64,000 nt of DNA from Sulfurospirillum diekertiae (GCF_002162315.1 NZ_CP021416.1:930001-994000), one strand, 5' to 3'. Positions 15,483 to 24,501 are shown, numbered from the stretch's first letter. The notes: generated from the letters alone by a model not told the origin. Numbers and translations: made by a program.

Positions 15483-15792
15483 GTTCAATCCTCGAAGGCT
15501 GAGCGTTAGGGGCATAGTGGTAGACAAACGTGGAGGGGAAATACTCTAACAGTTCAGGGGACTCATTAAAATAAGAGAAAACATCACTCAGACTTCGGTG
15601 ACGCACATAGTGCGCTTCACTGACTAAGGCAAGGTCTGGAAGTCCTACCAAAGCAACCAATTCTTTTTTACATGTAATCATGGAGGGGGTAAGTCCTTGT
15701 GCGGTGGAGAAGTATAATAGCTGTGCCATTATCGTGACGCAAAGCGTGATAAATAGTGTTAACATAAGATGACTATTGAGGTGCATCATCAT
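15472..15792 (-). CDS. Small single-helix protein between nosL and the ABC permease
   Basis: 106 residues. One N-terminal membrane anchor ('LMLTLFITLCVTIMAQLLYF'), then a predicted periplasmic domain ('CKKELVALVGLPDLALVSEAHYVRHRSLSDVF'). Its start overlaps the nosL stop (ATGA) and its end overlaps the start of the permease, so translation is coupled on both sides. No family recognised. The position suggests an accessory of the NosL/ABC set, perhaps an adaptor. Confidence 0.55.
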   Translation of the reverse strand: MMMHLNSHLMLTLFITLCVTIMAQLLYFSTAQGLTPSMITCKKELVALVGLPDLALVSEAHYVRHRSLSDVFSYFNESPELLEYFPSTFVYHYAPNAQPSRIERVF

Positions 15793-16232
15793 TTTCCTAT
15801 TTTAATCACTCTTTTGGAAACTTCTTCAAAGTCAATAATCTCTTGAGCTTCTTTAATGTCTTCTTTAACGACATGAGCACCAAAACCGTACGCCATTGGT
15901 GTTACATTTAAAACATCGTAAAATGCTTTTCGTGCATCTATCCATGCGCCTGTTTTGGCATCATTCACCCAGATAATAGCGTGTTCTTTCCACTCAATCT
16001 TATTTCCTTGAAACCATAAAATAGCACAGCCGATATCATCAAAGAGATAGTATTTGCCATTGCTGGGATTAATAACTTGGGCAGAGAACTTACGATCACT
16101 TAAAACCATTTTGCATCGTTCACACATATCGCGATCCCAATGAATTTTCTTGGGGCTCAAGTCTATTTTTGTGTCGCATCCAAGCATGAGAATCATCACG
16201 AGAAAAAGAATAAGTGCATTAAACTTTTTCAT
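15789..16232 (-). CDS. nosL: NosL copper-delivery lipoprotein
   Basis: 147 residues with lipobox 'ILMLGCDTK'. The mature N-terminus carries 'DMCERCKMVLSDRKFSAQVI', containing the CxxCxM Cu(I)-binding motif, then 'YYLFDDIGCAILWFQ', the second conserved NosL block. NosL supplies copper for maturation of the CuZ cluster of NosZ. It overlaps nosF by 14 nt. Of the three NosL-domain proteins in this operon, this one has the canonical organisation. Confidence 0.85.
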   Translation of the reverse strand: MKKFNALILFLVMILMLGCDTKIDLSPKKIHWDRDMCERCKMVLSDRKFSAQVINPSNGKYYLFDDIGCAILWFQGNKIEWKEHAIIWVNDAKTGAWIDARKAFYDVLNVTPMAYGFGAHVVKEDIKEAQEIIDFEEVSKRVIKIGK

Positions 16233-16857
16233 CGGTCAGTACCTTTCCTAAATCCATATAAATTTGTCGATTGACAAGTTCTTTCATCTCATCAAGGCGG
16301 TGCGTGACGAACAAGGAAATTTTAGAGCGTTTTTCATTTTTAAGAAGGCGATAGAAGTTATCTCGCGCTTTTGGATCAAGATTGGCGGTTGGTTCATCGT
16401 AAATGATAATATCACTTTGGCGTGCTAAGCTGATGGCTATCAGCATTTTTTGTTTCATTCCCCCACTGAGTTTGAAAAATGATTTGTTTAAATTGGGCTC
16501 GATATCGAGCTCCATCTCTTTTGCAAAATGGATGATAGCTTCCTTCTCAACATGGGTGCTTTTGCACGCATAACTCATCAGCTCATCAAGGTTTAATTTG
16601 ATTGGCGGAGGAAGTTGGGGCACAAAACTAATATTTTGCAATACATGAATTCTCTCTTTGATCGGATCCAGTCCATTAATCAGAACAGTGCCATTGTTGG
16701 GGTGGTAATAGCCTAATATGAGTCTAATTAACGTTGTCTTTCCTGCTCCATTAGGACCCATTAACGCAACACAATCATCATTGTGTAACGTTAATGTCAA
16801 ATCATCTAATGAGAGAACGTTTCCAAATTTCTTGCTAACATTGCGAATTTCTATCAT
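16219..16857 (-). CDS. nosF: NosF ABC transporter ATPase
   Basis: 212 residues. Walker A 'GPNGAGKTTLIRLIL', 'LSGGMKQKMLIAISLARQ' signature and 'IIIYDEPTANLDP' Walker B are of the ABC-2/CcmA type used by NosF. It acts with NosY and periplasmic NosD in CuZ assembly. It overlaps nosH by 4 nt. Its permease nosY is not adjacent but five genes downstream, an unusual arrangement discussed in the findings. Confidence 0.85.
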   Translation of the reverse strand: MIEIRNVSKKFGNVLSLDDLTLTLHNDDCVALMGPNGAGKTTLIRLILGYYHPNNGTVLINGLDPIKERIHVLQNISFVPQLPPPIKLNLDELMSYACKSTHVEKEAIIHFAKEMELDIEPNLNKSFFKLSGGMKQKMLIAISLARQSDIIIYDEPTANLDPKARDNFYRLLKNEKRSKISLFVTHRLDEMKELVNRQIYMDLGKVLTDEKV

Positions 16858-17762
16858 AAAAGACTCTTTAATCTAAAAGTATAATGCAATGCATCGGCAT
16901 GGCACACATCAATACAACGTCCACATAACGTACAGTCTCCACTGGCAACAATTTCTTTTTTAATGCCCAGTTCTTCGCGTTGTTGATCGTATTTTGCTTT
17001 TGTAATCTCTAAAACTTGATTTTCAAAGCAAACATCATGGCAAACCATGCAGTGGTCACAACTATCATTCCATTCTACTCTTGAGGCACTCACAACGCCA
17101 ACAAAGCCATAGGTTGTTCCAATAGGACAGACATATTTACACCATGCGCGTCTCGCGAAAAAAACTTCAATTAAAAAGACCGTAATAACCCAAACAAGAG
17201 CCACACTCCAGCCATAGGCTATAAAGCGACTCAAAATTCCCACAACATTAAAGAGTTCAAAGACTAAATACCCACTGGTAAAGGCAAGAGCTAAAAAAAT
17301 TCCCCAAAAAATATACTTGATACGATAATCAAAAATTCTCTCTTTAATGATTTTTTTTTGAACTAAGATACTATGTAACTTCTCACCAATTTCACTGAGC
17401 AAACCATAAGGGCATACCCACGAACAATACGTCCTTCCTCCGATGAGTAAATAGACAGTCAAAATACTCACCGTTCCAATAATCATATTGATTGGCATAT
17501 GATAGGTTGCCGCAAACATTTCTAATGTCGTAAAAACGTCAATCAGATGAAAGCCTAAAAAACGTGACCCATTCAGCGTTCCTTCAAGAATTTGAATGTC
17601 AATTTTAAAGGATAAAAAGAACAGAAGATGAATACTAATAATAACAATCCATCGTATAGCTCGGATACTGAGTGTTTTTTTACCATCTTTTGATTCATTA
17701 ATAAATGTCGAGAAAAACGATGTCTTTTCAATCGTTTTTCGCTCTTCGTATTTACTACTCAC
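16854..17762 (-). CDS. nosH: NosH, NapH-like polyferredoxin membrane protein
   Basis: 302 residues. Four to five transmembrane helices carry two periplasm/cytoplasm-proximal Cys motifs ('CSWVCPYGLL' and 'CKYVCPIGT'), followed by a C-terminal domain with two ferredoxin-type clusters ('CDHCMVCHDVC' and 'CTLCGRCIDVCHADAL'). This matches NapH/NosH of Wolinella-type nos clusters. With NosG it is proposed to form a menaquinol dehydrogenase feeding electrons through NosC cytochromes to NosZ. Confidence 0.85.
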   Translation of the reverse strand: MSSKYEERKTIEKTSFFSTFINESKDGKKTLSIRAIRWIVIISIHLLFFLSFKIDIQILEGTLNGSRFLGFHLIDVFTTLEMFAATYHMPINMIIGTVSILTVYLLIGGRTYCSWVCPYGLLSEIGEKLHSILVQKKIIKERIFDYRIKYIFWGIFLALAFTSGYLVFELFNVVGILSRFIAYGWSVALVWVITVFLIEVFFARRAWCKYVCPIGTTYGFVGVVSASRVEWNDSCDHCMVCHDVCFENQVLEITKAKYDQQREELGIKKEIVASGDCTLCGRCIDVCHADALHYTFRLKSLL

Positions 17763-17776
17763 GTGATGTCCTTTGG

Positions 17777-18262
17777 TTATTTCAGCGCTTCTGCTCTATT
17801 TTTAAAGTCGCCAATTTCTTGTGAAAGTTCTTTAAAATCTTCTTCATTTAGATTCATAATGGCGCTCATCATAATAGGATTATTCCGTTTGCCACTTTTG
17901 AATTCAAGTAATTTAGTATAAAGTTGCTCCGCGCTTTGCCCAAAAAGAGGAAGACCAACAATACCCTCCCCACCAGCGCCATGGCAAGAAGCACATTTCT
18001 TTTTATAATTATCGCTGACTTTAAATGAAACAGCATTACCAGCTTTATCTTTAAGCGCTTTGATTTTTTCTGCTTCTATATCTCTATCACTTTTTTCGCT
18101 AATCGCTTGAGTCTTTTGTTGAGATACTGTATTTTGAGTCTTTGATACATTCTCAATAATTTTAGCTGCCTGTCCGCCTTGGAATGCAGTACCTTGGCTT
18201 ATTGTATAACCCATAGCTCCAAAAATCACAAGAGTGATTACTCCTACAATAATATTTTTCAT
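17777..18262 (-). CDS. nosC2: NosC2, monoheme c-type cytochrome
   Basis: 161 residues. N-terminal signal anchor ('IIVGVITLVIFGAMGYTI'), a Gln/Ser/Lys-rich linker, and a C-terminal cytochrome c domain with 'CASCHGAGGEG' (about residues 96-106) and Met ligand candidates in 'NPIMMSAIM'. It corresponds to the second of the two small cytochromes in epsilonproteobacterial nos clusters, thought to carry electrons between NosGH and the cytochrome domain of NosZ. It overlaps nosC1 by 4 nt. Confidence 0.8.
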   Translation of the reverse strand: MKNIIVGVITLVIFGAMGYTISQGTAFQGGQAAKIIENVSKTQNTVSQQKTQAISEKSDRDIEAEKIKALKDKAGNAVSFKVSDNYKKKCASCHGAGGEGIVGLPLFGQSAEQLYTKLLEFKSGKRNNPIMMSAIMNLNEEDFKELSQEIGDFKNRAEALK

Positions 18263-18849
18263 TTTTGTCTCTCTTTTAATTTTTTAACTTCTTGATTAAA
18301 GGTATAAATTTCATCCGCTAATGCTTTGATCTCTTTATCATCCATTTGCTCAACTAATTCTTTCATTAAAACGTTCTTTTTTTCTCCCGTTTTATACTGA
18401 GAAATCGTTTTAAAAATATAGGCACTATCTTTACTGAGAAGCGATGGGCCAATGATGCCATTGGCATAATGGTTATGGCATGCAGAGCATTTAACAATAA
18501 AATTTTTACTGAGTTGATTAATAAGAAGGTTTATTTCGACATGTTCATAAGGACTTCGTACTTTAAGTGCTGCACCAAGGGGTGTGTAATTTTTTTCTTC
18601 TTCATCAGGTTGCTTATGTGCCTTTACCTCTTGATGATAATCGTAATAGAAGTTTTTGCTCTCATTGCTATCATCTTTTTTGACTTGAACTTTTTCTTCT
18701 TTGAAGTTATCGTTATCAAGAACTTCAATTTTTCCTGTTTGTTGTGATACATTTTTTTCAACTGCTTGAGTGCTTTTGTCTTCTTTTTTATCAGAGCAGG
18801 CAGTGAATACAAGTAAAATAAATAAACAAAGAATGGAATATTTTTTCAT
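18259..18849 (-). CDS. nosC1: NosC1, lipoprotein monoheme c-type cytochrome
   Basis: 196 residues. Lipobox 'VFTACSDK', a long charged linker, then a heme motif 'CSACHNHYANGIIGP' and 'NVLMKELVEQMDDKEIKAL', parallel to the C-terminal region of NosC2. Lipid anchoring would hold it at the periplasmic face of the inner membrane. The pair lies between nosG and nosH, as in Wolinella succinogenes. It overlaps nosG by 4 nt. Confidence 0.8.
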   Translation of the reverse strand: MKKYSILCLFILLVFTACSDKKEDKSTQAVEKNVSQQTGKIEVLDNDNFKEEKVQVKKDDSNESKNFYYDYHQEVKAHKQPDEEEKNYTPLGAALKVRSPYEHVEINLLINQLSKNFIVKCSACHNHYANGIIGPSLLSKDSAYIFKTISQYKTGEKKNVLMKELVEQMDDKEIKALADEIYTFNQEVKKLKERQK

Positions 18850-19580
18850 CTTTGATCCTTCTTGTAGAATGTTTCATAAGTCTCTCGTGGTTTAATGACA
18901 ATTGAAGGAGATGAGGCTGGGCAAAGCTCCTCACATACACCACATCCAACACAATTATGGTTGATTTGTGGTTTTTTAATGCCTTCTTCTGTGACAATCA
19001 TCTCAATAGCGCTCAAAGGGTTAGGAAATGGACACATATCTGCACAAATAGTGCAGTTTTTGCCTTCATAGGTTGAGAGTTTTTTGAGAACATCCTCTTC
19101 TAAATTACGAGTATGAGGATGGCTATAAATTCGTTCTATTTGATTTTTAGGTACGATTGTTCTTGTTATGGCTAAACATGTTTCTGGAAATGCAAAAACG
19201 GCTATTCCCATTTGAACATCTTCTGGTTTTTCCGCATGATGATCGAGTGCCCCTGTTGGACACGCTAAAACACATGGAAGCGCTCCACAGAGATAACAAC
19301 CTCTCTCTCGTGCTTCAATATAAGGCGTACCCATACCATATCCTCTTGTAAAATCTGATAATTTGATAGAATGATAGGGACAGACTTGTAAACATTGTCC
19401 GCACTTAATACAAAGCGATAAAAACCTGTCTTCTTCCACTGCTCCAGGAGGTCTTAAATGCGTTTCTCTCGCCTTAAGATACGGTGCTCCTGCAACTCCT
19501 GCACCAAGCACTAACCCTAAAATACCCAGTGTAGAATATTGGATAAATTCTCTTCTTTCTTGTTTTACATGTAATGCCAT
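18846..19580 (-). CDS. nosG: NosG, NapG-like periplasmic ferredoxin subunit
   Basis: 244 residues. N-terminal twin-arginine-like signal ('QERREFIQYSTLG'), then four Fe-S cluster binding motifs: 'CIKCGQCLQVCP', 'CYLCGALPCVLACP', 'CTICADMCPFP' and 'CVGCGVCEELCP'. This is the NapG architecture (4 x [4Fe-4S]), exported by Tat. It partners with the membrane polyferredoxin NosH for quinol oxidation. The codons for 'ALHVKQ' at the N-terminus contain one of the TTACATGTAA palindromes. Confidence 0.85.
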   Translation of the reverse strand: MALHVKQERREFIQYSTLGILGLVLGAGVAGAPYLKARETHLRPPGAVEEDRFLSLCIKCGQCLQVCPYHSIKLSDFTRGYGMGTPYIEARERGCYLCGALPCVLACPTGALDHHAEKPEDVQMGIAVFAFPETCLAITRTIVPKNQIERIYSHPHTRNLEEDVLKKLSTYEGKNCTICADMCPFPNPLSAIEMIVTEEGIKKPQINHNCVGCGVCEELCPASSPSIVIKPRETYETFYKKDQR

Positions 19581-19591
19581 CTTGTCTCCAA

Positions 19592-20890
19592 TTAATGTGT
19601 AAACTTAGGTGTTTTGTCTTCCAATAAGAAAATTGGTTCTGAAAAGGGAGCCAATTTTGACAAAAAATTTAATAATGTCATAACGGGTGAACCGTAAAAG
19701 AATTTGACAGAGGGATTGTATGCCCATAGCTTATCAGCATACTGATAAACACGATAAGGGTTATCCCCATAACCATCCATATTTGTATCAAAACCTTCAT
19801 AATTGTCCCAATAGTTTTTTGTAAATTCATTTTTAAAATTATCGCTACTGCGTGAGTCATTAACAACATCTTCAATGTTGCCTTTGACGACATTATTCTC
19901 AAAGATTCCATTTTCACATAGAGAATGAAAATGCAACGCTTCGGAGTTAAATAAAAATTGATTATTTCGAATCCAAAGGTGTGAATCTGGTTCAAAGGGA
20001 GAACGATCAATATACATGCCTTGTGCATTGTAGACAATCGTGTTGTTTTCAATTGTGAAGTTAGAAGAGTCCTTGAGCCCAATACCAATACCCGTAGCAC
20101 CAAGTGCATTGGTAATGACGTTTCCTGTTGCAATCGTATCATTAGAATACATGAAAAAAATACCGACAGAATTGTACTGGAAGACATTATTGTGAACAAA
20201 ATTTTTGCCTGCATACATAAAATGGAGTGAATATCTTCCATGCTCCGCTAAATTTTCCTCAATCGTATTGCCATGAGAATACCAAACGACCATATCACGG
20301 GATCGATAGAGATGGTTTTTCTGAATCATATTGTCGTTGCTATACCATAATCGTATTCCGTCGCCTCGAAGCCCAAGCTCATAATTTTTAGAAGTAATAT
20401 AATTGTTCTTAATGAGTGAATTATTGACAATTTCCATATTAATACCCAAAAGGGAGTCTAAGATTTTGCACTGACTTACTTCATTTTGAACCAGTGCCCC
20501 CGTTGTTGTATCCCCTGTCATATTAATGGCAGCATCCAGTACGTCAGAGCGTTCACCACTATTTTGAATGGTTAAATTTTTGAGAGTCACATAAGAGCTT
20601 TTGACTGTTATAACACTCCCTACACCCATTCCATCGATAATAACGCCTTCTTCGGCTCCAATAATGCTAATAGGCTTGGTGATAACAATATTCCCTTCAT
20701 AGATACCCGCTTTAAGCTTGATGATAGAGCCTTCTTTGGCATTATCAATGGCATCTTGAATAGAGCTTCTATGTGTTTCTTTCATAGGTCCTGTATAGGC
20801 TACAACTTCTTCCCTCGTTTCGTATATAAAATCACTCTTCGCGTAGAGTAATGAGAATGTTAAAATACTGAGAAAAAGAAGTTGTTTCAT
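19592..20890 (-). CDS. nosD: NosD, periplasmic right-handed beta-helix CuZ maturation protein
   Basis: 432 residues with Sec signal peptide ('LFLSILTFSLLYAKS'). An array of short parallel beta-helix repeats rich in Asn ('NNYITSKNYEL', 'NMIQKNHLYRS', 'NTIEENLAEHG', 'NFTIENNTIVYN') is diagnostic of NosD/carbohydrate-binding CASH domains. The Trp/Asn-rich 'TKNYWDNYEGFDTNMDGYGDNPY' motif near the C-terminus is conserved in NosD. It works with NosFY to build CuZ. It lies 5 nt after nosB. Confidence 0.9.
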   Translation of the reverse strand: MKQLLFLSILTFSLLYAKSDFIYETREEVVAYTGPMKETHRSSIQDAIDNAKEGSIIKLKAGIYEGNIVITKPISIIGAEEGVIIDGMGVGSVITVKSSYVTLKNLTIQNSGERSDVLDAAINMTGDTTTGALVQNEVSQCKILDSLLGINMEIVNNSLIKNNYITSKNYELGLRGDGIRLWYSNDNMIQKNHLYRSRDMVVWYSHGNTIEENLAEHGRYSLHFMYAGKNFVHNNVFQYNSVGIFFMYSNDTIATGNVITNALGATGIGIGLKDSSNFTIENNTIVYNAQGMYIDRSPFEPDSHLWIRNNQFLFNSEALHFHSLCENGIFENNVVKGNIEDVVNDSRSSDNFKNEFTKNYWDNYEGFDTNMDGYGDNPYRVYQYADKLWAYNPSVKFFYGSPVMTLLNFLSKLAPFSEPIFLLEDKTPKFTH

Positions 20891-20895
20891 AATAA

Positions 20896-21678
20896 TTATT
20901 TACCACTCTCTTTGTTTGCCTTGTTTCTTGACAAAAGGGCCAGTAACGAAAATATACCAATGAGGGCTAGACAATAGAACCCAATAGCTGGATAAGAATG
21001 CGTTGTAAATTGTGCAACTTTACCGTCGCCAAAAACAGTGGGCATAAAAGGTTTAATTTTAAAGGCACCCCAATCATGAAGATTATGTCCAAACCAATAG
21101 AGCCAATAGGAATAATCTGCTATAAATAACAGTGGTAAAGAAGTTGGAATAAGCATAAGATAATTACACAGTTTATGATTATAGGCAATAAAATAAACCA
21201 CAATTAGACTCAAAAATAATAATGCGTAGATACCAATTTCACGCTCAAGTATGCCACCCCTCCACATAGGGTCCATACCAATGTAGTGGTTGATCGTATT
21301 CATTTCATGCACTTCACCACTAAATCCATCAAAGTGAAAAAAGACAGGTATACCTTCAGGAAACGCTTCTTTTGGATAGTTTGGGGCTTCAAGAGAACAT
21401 GACCAAATAGGAAATGAAGCTACGCCGATTTCTGAAGAACTCCCAATCATTTTTTCCAAATTATTATGGGCTTCTTTGGGGGTAGAAGTACTTTTATACC
21501 TACCTTGATTGTAGATTCCCCAAACCATCTTTTGGAAAGATGAAATGTCTTCTTTTTTCCCACTATCAATTTTGTTCAGTACCCCATGAAAACTGATCAT
21601 GGGGAATGTAAATGATAGCGTCATAATCACCAATGCGATACCCGCAAATATTTTTGATTTTAGTAAACTTTGATTCAT
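20896..21678 (-). CDS. nosB: NosB, clade II nos membrane protein
   Basis: 260 residues. A signal-like first helix ('FAGIALVIMTLSFTFPMISF'), a periplasmic domain of about 120 residues, then four C-terminal transmembrane helices. The position directly after nosZ and before nosD, and this topology, match NosB, a protein found only in clade II (atypical) nos clusters. Its biochemical role is not established. A hairpin and an FNR-like palindrome lie between it and nosZ. Confidence 0.8.
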   Translation of the reverse strand: MNQSLLKSKIFAGIALVIMTLSFTFPMISFHGVLNKIDSGKKEDISSFQKMVWGIYNQGRYKSTSTPKEAHNNLEKMIGSSSEIGVASFPIWSCSLEAPNYPKEAFPEGIPVFFHFDGFSGEVHEMNTINHYIGMDPMWRGGILEREIGIYALLFLSLIVVYFIAYNHKLCNYLMLIPTSLPLLFIADYSYWLYWFGHNLHDWGAFKIKPFMPTVFGDGKVAQFTTHSYPAIGFYCLALIGIFSLLALLSRNKANKESGK

Positions 21679-21761
21679 CTTTTCTCCTTAATATCCTTAG
21701 CTAAAAACTAAAGCTAAATCTTTAGATAAAAATAGTGTATCTTGAATTCATGTTTTTAACA

Positions 21762-21775
21762 TTGACACATGTCAA
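21762..21775. promoter_or_regulatory. FNR/Crp-like palindrome upstream of nosB
   Basis: TTGACACATGTCAA, a perfect dyad with TTGAC/GTCAA half-sites separated by 4 nt, the spacing of FNR/NnrR-type sites (TTGAT-N4-ATCAA). It lies in the 137-bp gap between nosZ and nosB and could drive or modulate a second transcript for the accessory genes. Confidence 0.45.
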
Positions 21776-21800
21776 CCCACAAAGATGTAATCTTTGTGGG
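21776..21800 (-). terminator. Hairpin downstream of nosZ (attenuator or RNA-stabilising)
   Basis: Perfect 11-bp arms CCCACAAAGAT ... ATCTTTGTGGG with a 3-nt loop, 16 nt past the nosZ stop. No T-run follows on the minus strand, so partial termination or 3'-end protection of the nosZ mRNA is more likely than full termination. Confidence 0.6.
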
Positions 21801-21815
21801 TTGTAGATACAAAAC

Positions 21816-24419
21816 CTAGAATAAATTAGCGTTACTGTCAATCCATTTTAGATATTCAATAATACTTTTTATTTCAGGATCTTTCATATTTTGGTTTGGC
21901 ATCCTTAAGTTAAAGTAGTCAATCATCGCTTTGACATAAGGGTCTTCAAACTTGTCTTTTGGGCTCTTGATAAAATCAGCCACCCATTTCTCGCCATTTT
22001 CATGGCGGCCTAATACACCGGTAAGATCAGGACCTGAACTTACTTTTCCAATAACGTGACAACCAGAACAGCCACCTTCATTGAATGCAACTTCGCCTTT
22101 TGCAGCTTCAGGGGATTGTTTTGTTGCAACAAACTTAACCAGTAAGTCTTTCGCACGAATTCCAACGTCCGCTGTTTTTACCATGTATTGCCAGATCATA
22201 TTTTCAAATAAGACTGCTTTTTCAAAATCGCCTTCTTTGATAGCAGCATCTGAGAGTTTTTTCTGCTCAGGAATTTTGCCGTATTGATCAAGCGCATCAG
22301 TTACAAGGTTTTTGACAACATCATGTTTTTCATAATGGTTATCTTTGAGAAATTTCACAACACTCTGGATAACATCATCCGTTGCTTTATTGACTGCAAC
22401 TGTTTTGTCGTATTCAGCTTTGAGTTGTTCTTTACTCATGGTTGCCATTTTGAGTTTTTGTGCACTTTCATACTTTTTATTAGGGTCTTTAACCATTAAA
22501 TAACCCATCATTTCTAGGTGAAGTGCAGAACAGAATTCTGTACAGTAATAAGGGAATACGCCTTCTAAATCAGCTTTGAACTTCACAGTTGCGACTTTAC
22601 CTGGCTCTACTGATGCGTGAACATTATAGTTATCCACTGTAAAACCATGCGTTTCATCTTCTGCTCGTTCAAGGTTTGTCATATAGATTGTGACGTTATC
22701 ACCTTTATTGACCGTAATATGTTCTGGGTTGATATGAGAACGTACAAGTGTCGCATAGACCTTAACATCATTACCTTTGCGTTCTATCCTCTCTTGTCCA
22801 GCGAGTGTTTTTCCCTCACTGATTTGCTCTGTTCTAGAGTTCGTACCCATTTCGTAACGTACTTTTGGATTGAGCTTATCCGCACGAATACCTACGGCAT
22901 CATGTGGCTCTCCAAGAGGAATAGGCATATCGACAAGAAGGTCCATTTTATTGCCATGAATATCAATTAACTGATGATTCTGAGGATGGAGTGGTCCTAC
23001 ATTATTAAAGCGATCAATGGATAATTTATTGAGTGCAATAATATACTCACCTTGAGGGTCAGCTGTATTACTTTCCATACCCGCTAAGTGTCCAATATTG
23101 TAGTGAACATTGACACGATCTAGCACTTTTAATGTTTTAAAATTCCATTTTACAACTTGGCTATCGACATACAATGAGGTATAAATCTCCCCATCAACAG
23201 GTGAATATTGGTTGTGCAATGGTCCTAGGCCCAACTCTACTTGCCCATGTAAAGCTTTTTTCATATCAAGAATAGGAATACCATAAGGGTCGGTACCCGC
23301 ATAATCTTTATTTTTGATCAATGCTTGAATCTTTGAGAAGCTATAGACTGAGGCATGTGTATCGAGCTTGCCACATACAACAATATATTCACCTGTTGGA
23401 TCCACATCAACACCATGTGGAGATTTAGGTTCAGGAATCAAGAAAAGAGCGTCATTTTTGACAGCAATATCCATTGGGACGACTCTATGTCCATTGATAA
23501 CTTTAACGTTTTTTGGATCTTTTGCAACTTCTGCAAGTTTTTTCCAATTGTATACATGAAGGTAATCTGTATCATTTCGGCTCATACCTGCTTCATTAGG
23601 TGGCATGCCTACTTCAATTCCGCCTGTATACATTTCTGAGTTAAATGAATTGGTAAAGCCCCAACCATGGCTTACTTTTTTACCAGCATCACTTAAATCT
23701 TGCATATATGGAGGAAGCTCGATAGTATAGGAATCTTTCTCTTGAATTCTTCCTATTTTAGGATCAAATTTCCACATGGTTACACCACCACGATAACTCT
23801 CTTTATAGTCTTCTATCGGGTGATAATTATTGTCAAATGGCGCTGCATATTGCGCTGCTTCTATGATCCATTCTGAGTCTTGAGTAAAGAATGACCCGCC
23901 ATGTTCAGATTTAAAGACCGGGTTAACAACAATTTGTTTTGTCTCAAAGTCACTCAAATCAATAACCGCAATTCTTGGATTTGCTTTATCATTGATGATA
24001 AGCCATTTTCCATCGACTTTGGCGTCTGTTTCAGAAAGAGAAGGGTGGTGTGTATCACCCCAAGTCATATCTTTACCTCTGATTTTACCTTGATCAAGAA
24101 CTTTCTTGCTTTCTTCATCAAAACCATATCCTTGCCAAGGTTCTGGTGTAAATACAGCAATATATTTTAGTATCCTCATGGAAGGAACACCATAAACTAA
24201 TACCTGTCCAGATTGCCCACCTGAACTAAAAATGAGGTATTTATCATGTACACCCGTTGGATTATAAGTCTTTGCGGCACGAACAACATCCGCTTCGCTC
24301 AGACCTCTATCTTTCATAACTTTATCTAAAGTACCATCTCCACCAGCAGCAATGGAGACTGTTGTTAGTAGGGTACTCGAGAGTACAAGCGATGAAAGAA
24401 GTTTGAAACCTCTTTCCAT
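21816..24419 (-). CDS. nosZ: Clade II (atypical) nitrous oxide reductase with C-terminal cytochrome c domain
   Basis: 867 residues, RBS AAAGGAGG. The Sec-type signal peptide ('LLSSLVLSSTLLTTVSIAAG'), rather than a Tat signal, marks clade II. The seven-bladed propeller domain contains the His ligands of CuZ (for example 'DTHHPSLSET', 'SEHGGSFF', 'SPHGVDVDPTGEY', 'GLGPLHNQY'). The cupredoxin domain carries the CuA motif 'CTEFCSALHLEM' near residue 625. A fused cytochrome c domain has 'CSGCHVIGKVSSGP' near residue 781. It reduces N2O to N2 in the periplasm. First gene of the nos operon; the next (nosB) is 137 nt away. Confidence 0.97.
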   Translation of the reverse strand: MERGFKLLSSLVLSSTLLTTVSIAAGGDGTLDKVMKDRGLSEADVVRAAKTYNPTGVHDKYLIFSSGGQSGQVLVYGVPSMRILKYIAVFTPEPWQGYGFDEESKKVLDQGKIRGKDMTWGDTHHPSLSETDAKVDGKWLIINDKANPRIAVIDLSDFETKQIVVNPVFKSEHGGSFFTQDSEWIIEAAQYAAPFDNNYHPIEDYKESYRGGVTMWKFDPKIGRIQEKDSYTIELPPYMQDLSDAGKKVSHGWGFTNSFNSEMYTGGIEVGMPPNEAGMSRNDTDYLHVYNWKKLAEVAKDPKNVKVINGHRVVPMDIAVKNDALFLIPEPKSPHGVDVDPTGEYIVVCGKLDTHASVYSFSKIQALIKNKDYAGTDPYGIPILDMKKALHGQVELGLGPLHNQYSPVDGEIYTSLYVDSQVVKWNFKTLKVLDRVNVHYNIGHLAGMESNTADPQGEYIIALNKLSIDRFNNVGPLHPQNHQLIDIHGNKMDLLVDMPIPLGEPHDAVGIRADKLNPKVRYEMGTNSRTEQISEGKTLAGQERIERKGNDVKVYATLVRSHINPEHITVNKGDNVTIYMTNLERAEDETHGFTVDNYNVHASVEPGKVATVKFKADLEGVFPYYCTEFCSALHLEMMGYLMVKDPNKKYESAQKLKMATMSKEQLKAEYDKTVAVNKATDDVIQSVVKFLKDNHYEKHDVVKNLVTDALDQYGKIPEQKKLSDAAIKEGDFEKAVLFENMIWQYMVKTADVGIRAKDLLVKFVATKQSPEAAKGEVAFNEGGCSGCHVIGKVSSGPDLTGVLGRHENGEKWVADFIKSPKDKFEDPYVKAMIDYFNLRMPNQNMKDPEIKSIIEYLKWIDSNANLF

Positions 24420-24501
24420 ATTTCCTCCTTTAAAAATATAAGATGATGTTAAATAGATGTTCTAAAGAGCGATGTGGCCAGTATCTTCTTTATTCTTTTT
24501 A

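Noticed and set aside
15483-15527. The upstream start (15527) for the FtsX-type permease in the nos operon
   Set aside because: It would add 15 polar residues before the first helix, and GTG 15482 has a GAGGA Shine-Dalgarno at correct spacing and overlaps the preceding stop.
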